NCBI RefSeq assembly: GCF_027270735.1
Contig: NZ_JAPWIJ010000003.1
Coordinates: forward strand, 496,001 to 560,000
DNA length: 64,000 nt
Direction of reading: 5' to 3'
Source of the DNA: Rhodococcus ruber
GTDB taxonomy: Bacteria; Actinomycetota; Actinomycetes; Mycobacteriales; Mycobacteriaceae
The translations under genes were made by a program, and so were the position numbers. Numbering within the stretch: position 1 is the stretch's first letter; the number at the start of each line of letters is the position of its first letter. Positions 57,855-64,000 of this stretch are shown in pieces. The notes below the pieces were generated by a model. That model worked only from the letters and a program-made list of their open reading frames with translations, did no database searches and was not told where the DNA came from.

Positions 57855-59363
57855 CTACTTCTCCGTATTCGCCTTCGCAGCTTCCCGCTGTCCCATCACC
57901 GAATGACGCCTGCTGTAGAGCACGTAGATCACGACACCCGCGGCCATCCAGACCAGGAAGCGCAGCCACGTCTCCACCGACAGGTTCAGCATCAACCACA
58001 GGCACGCGAGCACGGCGAGGATCGGCACCAGAGGAACCCACGGCACTCGGAAGCCGCGTTCGAGGTCCGGTCGAGTCTTGCGCAGAACCAGAACACCCGC
58101 CGACACGAGCACGAATGCGAACAGCGTTCCGATGTTCACCATCTCCTCTAGCGTGCCCAGCGGAACGAAGGCCGCGAGAAGTCCGACGATGACGCCCACC
58201 AGAATCGTCGTCCGAACCGGCGTGCCCTTCTTTCCGGTGTGGGCCAATCCACGTGGCACCAATCCGTCTCTCGACATCGCGAAGAGCACTCGCGTCTGGC
58301 CCAGCATCAACACCATCACCACTGTGGTGAGACCGGCAAGCGCGCCGAAGGAAATGATGTTCTTGGCCCAGGTCAGACCGTTGAGCTCGAATGCCGTTGC
58401 CAGCGTGGAACTGTCACCCGCCAAGTCGGTGTACTTCACCATTCCGGTCAGCACCAGGGTGACGGCCACATAGAGCACGGTCACGATCGCGAGGGACCCG
58501 AGGATGCCGCGCGGCAGTGCCTTCTGCGGCTCCTTGGTCTCTTCCGCCGTCGTCGCGACCACGTCGAAGCCGATGAACGCGAAGAACACCAGCGACGCCG
58601 CGGCCAGAAGTCCGTACCAGCCGAAGGTGCTACCTCCCGCACCCGTGACGAACGAGAACAGTGACTGGTGCAGGCCTTCCCCGGTGGAGCCGGGCTGCGA
58701 CGGAGGAATGTACGGGTCGTAATTGGAGACCTTGATGTAGAAGGCACCGAGCACGACGACGAACAAGACGACGATCACCTTGATAGCGGTGATAACGAGC
58801 GAGACCCGCGAGGACAACTTGGTGCCCGACGCGATCAGTACCGTCAGCACCACCACGATCAGGAGTGCGCCCCAGTCGAAGTTCAGCGAACCGATCTGGA
58901 GTACCGGTGCGGCCGTACCGAGCAGGTCTCCCAGGTACAGCGACCACGCCTTGGCCACAACGGCAGCCGCGAGGCCGAACTCGAGGATCAGATCCCAGCC
59001 GATGATCCAGGCGATGAACTCACCGAACGCGGCGTAGGAGAACGTGTACGCGCTGCCGGCGACGGGAACCGTCGAGGCGAACTCCGCGTAACACAGAGCC
59101 GCCAGGCCGCAGGCGATCGCTGCGAGCACGAACGCCACCGACACGGCCGGTCCCGCCACGTTTCCGGCGGTTCGCGCGGTCAGGGTGAAGATGCCCGCAC
59201 CGACGGCAACGGCGACGCCGAACACGGTGAGGTCCCACGACCCGAGTTCTTTCCGGAGTTTGGTATCCGGCTCGTCGGTGTCCTCGATCGACTGCTCGAT
59301 CGATTTGGTCCGGAACCACCCCGTCGTGCGCGGGGTCTTGGCCGGCCGGTCTGCTCTGCTCAT
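57855..59363 (-). CDS. APC-family amino acid permease
   Basis: 502-aa permease of the cationic amino acid transporter type with about 12 helices. VAVAVGAGIFTLTARTAGNVAGPAV is the unwound helix 1 with the GAGIF motif, and AGSAYTFSYAAFGEF helix 3. The late helices carry VLVLRKTRPDLERGFRVPWVP. Substrate unknown; arginine/lysine is usual in the group. Order matches Rv3253c next to alkB. The 150 bp upstream to manA shows nothing clear. Confidence 0.9.
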   Translation of the reverse strand: MSRADRPAKTPRTTGWFRTKSIEQSIEDTDEPDTKLRKELGSWDLTVFGVAVAVGAGIFTLTARTAGNVAGPAVSVAFVLAAIACGLAALCYAEFASTVPVAGSAYTFSYAAFGEFIAWIIGWDLILEFGLAAAVVAKAWSLYLGDLLGTAAPVLQIGSLNFDWGALLIVVVLTVLIASGTKLSSRVSLVITAIKVIVVLFVVVLGAFYIKVSNYDPYIPPSQPGSTGEGLHQSLFSFVTGAGGSTFGWYGLLAAASLVFFAFIGFDVVATTAEETKEPQKALPRGILGSLAIVTVLYVAVTLVLTGMVKYTDLAGDSSTLATAFELNGLTWAKNIISFGALAGLTTVVMVLMLGQTRVLFAMSRDGLVPRGLAHTGKKGTPVRTTILVGVIVGLLAAFVPLGTLEEMVNIGTLFAFVLVSAGVLVLRKTRPDLERGFRVPWVPLVPILAVLACLWLMLNLSVETWLRFLVWMAAGVVIYVLYSRRHSVMGQREAAKANTEK

Positions 59364-59514
59364 CGGGCCTCCGTAGCGCGTATTCGCCTCTGCCCACGGA
59401 TCACACCCGTCGCAGAGTTCACTGTGACATCAGACTATTGCCTTCGGGTACGTCGGTCGCGCACTTCCGCAGTTCGAAAAGACTTCCGCACAGATGCGAC
59501 CGGCCGGGAGGGAT

Positions 59515-60744
59515 CTACTGGCGGCCGACGGAGGCCACGAACACCTCGGCCACGCCCGAATCGGCAGTCACAGTGACGGATCGATCCGCAGCCGGTATCC
59601 ACGCCGAGCTGCCCTGCGGCACCGTCAGCCCGGACTCTCGGCCGCCGGTACTCGCCACGACGGTTCCGTCGGTACACAACAGAATTCGGGGACCGGATCC
59701 GCGTATTTCGACAGTCTCCCCCGGTGCCACGGCCGTCCGACTCAGCGCGAATTCCGGTGCAGGCGTGAGGTACAGATAGGTGGGCCGATCGTCCTCGCCC
59801 GGAGTGATGGGAGTGATATCGGCCGGCTCGAAGTCCAATACGCGCAGCAGTTCCGGGACGTCGACGTGCTTGGGAGTCAGTCCTCCACGTAACACGTTGT
59901 CGGAGTTCGCCATGATCTCCACTCCGGTACCACGCAGGTATGCGTGCAGGTTTCCCGCGTCCAGGTACAGGCCCTGGCCGGGAGCCAAGGTCACCCTGTT
60001 GAGCAGCAGTGCTGCAAGCACACCGGCGTCACCGGGATAGGACTCGCCGAGTTCGAGCAGAGTCCTGGCCTCGGCGGCGAACCGTCCACCGTCCGTGCGC
60101 GCAGGACCGGAAAGATAGTCGATGCAGCCCTGGGCGACGGCCGGAAGAATATCGTCCAGCGACTGCCCGGGAAGCGTGATCCACGAGGTGAACACCGTAC
60201 GCAGGCCGGAAGCATCGGGCTGTGCGGCAAGCAATGTGCGGTAGCCACCGAGCGCGGAGACGGCCAAAGCGTCGAGCAGTTCCACGGTCTCCGTAGGGCT
60301 CCGGAAGCCGGCCAGTGCCTCGAACTCGGTGAGCGCCACGATCAGTTCCGGCTTGTGATTCGGATCCCGATAATTGCGCACCGGAGAATCGATGGGGACG
60401 CCGGCCGCATTCTCGCGTGCGAAGCCTTCACGGGCCTGTGCACTGCTGGGGTGGGCCTGCAACGACAAAGGCTCTTCTGCGGCAAGCAGTTTCAGCAGGT
60501 AAGGGAGCCTGGATTCGTACTGCCGAGCCGAGCCTCCCAGCTGCGTCGCCGGATCCCCGTCGATCAAGGTGAGCAGTGGGGTGCTGCCGCCCTCGTGCAC
60601 CACGTGCGCCGAATCGGCTGGGTGAGCACCGAGCCAGATCTCGGCCTCGGGATGATCGGACGGAACCGGGCGACCCTGAATACGGGCCAGAGCGGTTCGC
60701 GACCCCCATGCGTAGGACCGAACCGCACCACGCAAGAGCTGCAC
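59515..60744 (-). CDS. manA: ManA, mannose-6-phosphate isomerase (type I)
   Basis: 409-aa cupin-type zinc isomerase linking fructose-6-P to mannose-6-P. The zinc ligands lie in LSLQAHPSSAQA and YRDPNHKPELIVAL, with DAGNLHAYLRGTGVEIMANSDNVLRGGLTPKHVDV as the signature. It feeds GDP-mannose for lipoarabinomannan and PIM lipids. GTG 60744 overlaps the stop of the upstream SIS gene by one base (TAGTG). Confidence 0.94.
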   Translation of the reverse strand: MQLLRGAVRSYAWGSRTALARIQGRPVPSDHPEAEIWLGAHPADSAHVVHEGGSTPLLTLIDGDPATQLGGSARQYESRLPYLLKLLAAEEPLSLQAHPSSAQAREGFARENAAGVPIDSPVRNYRDPNHKPELIVALTEFEALAGFRSPTETVELLDALAVSALGGYRTLLAAQPDASGLRTVFTSWITLPGQSLDDILPAVAQGCIDYLSGPARTDGGRFAAEARTLLELGESYPGDAGVLAALLLNRVTLAPGQGLYLDAGNLHAYLRGTGVEIMANSDNVLRGGLTPKHVDVPELLRVLDFEPADITPITPGEDDRPTYLYLTPAPEFALSRTAVAPGETVEIRGSGPRILLCTDGTVVASTGGRESGLTVPQGSSAWIPAADRSVTVTADSGVAEVFVASVGRQ

Positions 60745-61886
60745 TAGCTACCGCCCATCAACAACAGATACGCGGCGGTCGTGTCCAACCGCGTCGCCAA
60801 CACGGACATGGTGTCGAGCACCGAAAGTGTAGCCGGACCGGCTGACGCGACGGTGATGTCGAGTTCGGATCCCGACCTCGCGCCGCCGAACAATGCCTCA
60901 CTCGACTCGGCGAGCAACAATTCCGACTCGGCCACACCGGCAAGTCGTCGTTCGGTCATCGCGCGATCGACGTCGGATGCGACGACGATGACGCGCATCG
61001 GCAGGGCGGGTGGTGGGCCGTCGAGCTGCTCGTCGTGAAAGAACGAATCGAATGTCTGTGCCCTACCCGCAGATTCGACCGTCGATGCCCGGACGGACGC
61101 GGCGATGACATCGCCGAGTTCACCGGCACCGACGAGCACACCCGCCACACGCAGCAGTACCTCACTGCCGTGCCGAGCCACCTCGACGGCTGCAGGGCTG
61201 CTGCCGGACAGCACCACCCGCCGACCGTTCATTCCGCTGGCGAGAGCCTTGGCCGGGTTGTGGAAGACCTCGTTCGATGGGCTGTTTCGAACCGCCTCGG
61301 CATCGAGCAGGTCGGCCAGACGAGACAGATTGGGCAGCAACGTCTTCCACGATCCACCGGCGACCGCCCCGAGAACGGCGACGAATGCGGCGAGATAGCG
61401 CATCAATGCATTGTGGTCGCGGACCGCAATTCGCGGCGGCAACCACATGACTCTTGCCCCTCGGACGGCACGCAGCGGCCCTTCCTCGGGTGCCACCACC
61501 ACCACTTCCGCGCCGCGACGCGCTGCGGCGTCCACCGACTCGGCGAGGCGCGGATCTCCGGCGTCGTCGCCGGCCACCACCACCACATCGAGTGGGCCGA
61601 TCCACGGCGGAGTTCCGGTACTTCGGACCAGCGGAACGCCGAGTCGGTCACCGAGCGCCGCGACGAGAAGTGACGCCGCCCGACTGCTGCGACCGTCACC
61701 GGTTACGATCACCACGCTTCTGGGGCGTAGATCGGCCAACCGAACCAGCACCGCTTCGTCCACCGCCGCCGCGACAGCGCGAACCTGCGCGCCCGCCAGC
61801 GCAGCACTACGCAACGCACCCTCGCGATCGGCCGCGATGAGAGCGTCGGCATCGTCGAGATCGACCAGAGACGACACTGTGGTCAT
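60744..61886 (-). CDS. SIS-domain protein of the mannose operon (Rv3256c-like)
   Basis: 380-aa protein with a tandem SIS (sugar isomerase) layout: VVIVTGDGRSSRAASLL and the following VVVVAGDDAGD in the first half, and NGRRVVLSGSSPAAVEVA in the second. It resembles bifunctional phosphoglucose/phosphomannose isomerases, but the catalytic residues are not clear to me. It sits between manB and manA in actinobacteria, so a sugar-phosphate role is likely. Confidence 0.83.
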   Translation of the reverse strand: MTTVSSLVDLDDADALIAADREGALRSAALAGAQVRAVAAAVDEAVLVRLADLRPRSVVIVTGDGRSSRAASLLVAALGDRLGVPLVRSTGTPPWIGPLDVVVVAGDDAGDPRLAESVDAAARRGAEVVVVAPEEGPLRAVRGARVMWLPPRIAVRDHNALMRYLAAFVAVLGAVAGGSWKTLLPNLSRLADLLDAEAVRNSPSNEVFHNPAKALASGMNGRRVVLSGSSPAAVEVARHGSEVLLRVAGVLVGAGELGDVIAASVRASTVESAGRAQTFDSFFHDEQLDGPPPALPMRVIVVASDVDRAMTERRLAGVAESELLLAESSEALFGGARSGSELDITVASAGPATLSVLDTMSVLATRLDTTAAYLLLMGGS

Positions 61887-61956
61887 GGCTGCGACACCTC
61901 CCCTTCGTCACCGACCGGAAACGAACGCTTACCCACTCATGAACCCTCGGTAACCA

Positions 61957-63339
61957 CTATTCCAGTCCGGCGCGAACGATGCCCAATATCTCGGTCGAAA
62001 GTGCATCCACATCTGCGTCGGTACGCGCTTCCACGTTCAGTCGGAGCAGCGGTTCGGTGTTCGAGGCCCTCAGGTTGAACCAGGAACCGTCGGCGAGATC
62101 GACTGTCACGCCGTCGAGTCGGTCGATGCCCGAGGTTCGATCGGCGAACGCAGCGAGCACGGCCTCGGTACGAGTTGCCGCGTCGTCGACGGTCGAGTTG
62201 ATCTCGCCCGATGCACTGTAGGTCTCGTAGGCGGCCATCATCTCCGACAGTGGGCGGTCCTGTGCACCGAAAGCGGCGAGGACATGCAGCGCGGCGAGCA
62301 TGCCGGAGTCGGCACCCCAGAAGTCCCGGAAGTAGTAGTGGGCAGAGTGTTCTCCGCCGAAGATGGCTCCGGTGTCGGCCATCTGCTGCTTGATGAAGGA
62401 ATGGCCGACGCGGGTTCGCACCGGCGTGCCACCGAGCTCGATGACCAGCTCCGGAACGGAACGGGAGGTGATGAGGTTGTGGATGATGACCGCGCCGGGC
62501 TCCTTGGCCAGTTCACGCTCGGCCACCAGACAGGTGACGGCAGAGGGCGAAACCGGGTCGCCCTTCTCGTCGACGACGAAGCAGCGATCGGCGTCGCCGT
62601 CGAACGCGAGCCCGATAGCGGAGCCGGTCTCGACGACGAAACGCTGCAGATCCACCAGATTCGCCGGATCGAGCGGATTGGCCTCGTGGTTGGGAAAGCT
62701 GCCGTCGAGCTCGAAGAACAACGGCTCGATCGTCACCGGCAACGGTCCGAACACTGCAGGCACGGTGTGCCCGCCCATTCCGTTGCCTGCGTCCACGGCG
62801 ATCTTCATGGAACCGATTCCCGACAGATCGACCAGGTCTCGCAAGAACTGTGCATACTCGTCGAGGACGTCGCGGGACGTCACGGTGCCGGCCGGGCCGT
62901 CGAACTCGGGTACCCCGTTCACCAATTCGGCCTTGACGGTTGCCAGACCGGTGTCCTGTCCCACCGGCTTCGCGCCGGCCCGGCAGAGCTTGATCCCGTT
63001 GTACTTCGCCGGGTTGTGGCTGGCGGTGAACATCGCCCCCGGGCATTCGAGCAGGCCCGAGGCGAAGTACAGCTGATCGGTGGACGCCAGGCCGATGTGG
63101 ACCACGTCGAGTCCCTGAGCGGTGACGCCGTCGGCGAAGGCGCGAGACAGCGCAGGCGACGAATCACGCATGTCATGGCCGATCACGACCGACCGCGCTG
63201 CCCCCGCCTCGTCACGAACCAGACGCGCGAACGCGGCCCCGACGTCTCGCACGAACGCCTCGTCGATCTGCTCACCTACGACGCCACGGACGTCGTAGGC
63301 CTTGATGACGGCGTTGACGGACTCTGCGGTTCGGGCCAC
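61957..63339 (-). CDS. manB: ManB, phosphomannomutase/phosphoglucomutase
   Basis: 460-aa alpha-D-phosphohexomutase. The phospho-Ser loop is TASHNPAKYNG, the metal loop DGDADRC, the sugar loop GEHSAHYYF, and the phosphate-binding loop RASNTEPLLRL. It interconverts mannose-6-P and mannose-1-P for GDP-mannose. GTG 63339 follows AGGAG. A 9-bp hairpin (63366-63386) lies in its leader. Order manB-SIS-manA matches Rv3257c-Rv3255c. Confidence 0.95.
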   Translation of the reverse strand: MARTAESVNAVIKAYDVRGVVGEQIDEAFVRDVGAAFARLVRDEAGAARSVVIGHDMRDSSPALSRAFADGVTAQGLDVVHIGLASTDQLYFASGLLECPGAMFTASHNPAKYNGIKLCRAGAKPVGQDTGLATVKAELVNGVPEFDGPAGTVTSRDVLDEYAQFLRDLVDLSGIGSMKIAVDAGNGMGGHTVPAVFGPLPVTIEPLFFELDGSFPNHEANPLDPANLVDLQRFVVETGSAIGLAFDGDADRCFVVDEKGDPVSPSAVTCLVAERELAKEPGAVIIHNLITSRSVPELVIELGGTPVRTRVGHSFIKQQMADTGAIFGGEHSAHYYFRDFWGADSGMLAALHVLAAFGAQDRPLSEMMAAYETYSASGEINSTVDDAATRTEAVLAAFADRTSGIDRLDGVTVDLADGSWFNLRASNTEPLLRLNVEARTDADVDALSTEILGIVRAGLE

Positions 63340-63365
63340 GAAGATTCTCCTGGTGATCGTTCTTG

Positions 63366-63386
63366 CGACGCCGAACATCGGCGTCG
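63366..63386. other. Small hairpin in the manB leader
   Basis: CGACGCCGA, 3-base loop, TCGGCGTCG. It lies 27 bp upstream of the manB start. It could attenuate the transcript from the DUF3499 gene or be chance; there is no T-run. Confidence 0.4.
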
Positions 63387-63524
63387 TCGAGCGTGTGTGA
63401 CGGTGCGTCCGCACCGGTATCGGCAGAAGGGCACAGACCGTTTCGGTCCTGCTCGAAAACCTTGCCAGACGGCAGTCGGACCGGCCAGTCGGACGTCGAT
63501 CGTCACACCGCTGTGCGCGGCGGC

Positions 63525-63932
63525 TCAGGACGTGGGGTCGGGAAGCACTCGAAGGTGACCGCGCCTGCCCGTTCGGACGGCCGGGGCGGATCGTCGTTCA
63601 CCGTCGGAAGAACGAGACGCGGACCGATCCATCTCACGGTCCTCGGAGCGGACGCGATCGCCGCGGCCCGCTTCACGAACTGCCTCTGCCAGTGCTGTCA
63701 GGTCGTCCTCGTCAGGCGTCGACGTCGAGTAGCCACCCTCGTACCGTACGAGCTCCCAGCCCTTCGGCGCGGTGGTCGTCGACGCGTGGATCTCGCACAG
63801 ATCCCACGAATGTGGCTCGTCCACGGTGGCCAGCGGCCCGACGACCGCGGTGGAATCGGAGTAGACGTATGTGAGCGTTGCAACAGCAGAACGGTTGCAA
63901 CCAGGCCTGCAGCAGCCACGCAGTGATCTCAC
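63525..63932 (-). CDS. DUF3499 protein (Rv3258c-like)
   Basis: 135-aa actinobacterial protein. The N-terminus looks like a small zinc ribbon (CCRPGCNRSAVATLTYVY, then WDLCEIHAS). The C-terminal half is charged and disordered. No known function. GTG 63932. It is the first gene of the run leading to manB. The remaining 68 bp to the window end should hold its promoter. Confidence 0.85.
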   Translation of the reverse strand: MRSLRGCCRPGCNRSAVATLTYVYSDSTAVVGPLATVDEPHSWDLCEIHASTTTAPKGWELVRYEGGYSTSTPDEDDLTALAEAVREAGRGDRVRSEDREMDRSASRSSDGERRSAPAVRTGRRGHLRVLPDPTS

Positions 63933-64000
63933 GAGTGCAGACTATCCGGTGGGTGCAACCGACCGAACGACCGACACACCGGTCGAGCGCGATAACCTCC

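Overview
The window looks like a chromosomal segment of a high-GC mycolic-acid actinobacterium, most likely Rhodococcus/Rhodococcoides or a close relative. WhiB1, SigH-RshA, PdtaS, MtrA-MtrB-LpqB, SecA1, DesA3-type desaturases, a wax-ester/DGAT-family acyltransferase, AlkB and many actinobacterial domains of unknown function are all present. From memory of the Mycobacterium tuberculosis map, the genes follow the order Rv3201c to Rv3258c almost from end to end. The window is therefore mostly conserved core genome with a few insertions and losses. I saw no phage, transposase, CRISPR array, tRNA or rRNA.

Layout. 1-5968: AdnB (cut by the left edge) and AdnA, the helicase-nuclease pair for double-strand break processing. 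6078-7639: alpha/beta hydrolase, alkyltransferase-like DNA repair protein, hotdog thioesterase. 7653-18049: a block not found at this place in M. tuberculosis. It holds a MobA-MoeA fusion for molybdenum cofactor, a nitrate/nitrite assimilation run (narK, nirB, nirD, HemD-like protein with a DNA-binding tail, CbiX-type chelatase), and an MFS transporter divergent from a FadR-type regulator. 18039-27426: conserved housekeeping and unknowns (MoeZ, DUF3152, TetR, DUF3107, ferritin-like, RhlE, beta-propeller protein, ParA-like). 27486-31785: DHA2 exporter, phosphatase, GNAT, membrane protein, lipid-kinase-like protein. 32052-35507: WhiB1, PdtaS, biotinyl-like protein, the 24-residue ribosomal protein bL37, RshA and SigH. 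35598-38398: YbaK, AroA, RsgA. 38455-45220: a lipid module with two tandem acyl-CoA desaturases, their reductase, a DUF6912 protein, a DGAT-like protein and an Rv3235-like protein. 45253-54247: SecA1, hibernation factor, ComF, LpqB-MtrB-MtrA. 54252-63932: thymidylate kinase, SahH, AlkB without its rubredoxins, an amino acid permease, the ManA/SIS/ManB mannose module and a DUF3499 protein.

How it fits together. NirBD needs siroheme, and the chelatase and HemD-like genes are overlapped or abutted to nirD, so cofactor supply and enzyme are probably co-expressed. The desaturases and the reductase form one electron-transfer system and share a 17-bp operator-like motif in front of each gene (four copies), which suggests one unidentified repressor. 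SigH has a good SigH-type promoter of its own, overlapping rshA by 4 bp. WhiB1 is preceded by one strong and one weaker CRP-like site. Translational coupling by 1-4 bp overlaps is used repeatedly (adnA/B, atl/thioesterase, nirD/hemD, sigH/rshA, mtrA/B/lpqB, aroA/rsgA).

The least ordinary observations are the shared desaturase operator, probable CTG start codons for rsgA and rhlE, a probably leaderless MFS gene whose promoter contains a palindrome, the MobA-MoeA fusion, an orphan AlkB, a DGAT-like protein with a changed catalytic motif, and a 34-bp tandem repeat in a divergent promoter region. No wholly new system is evident.
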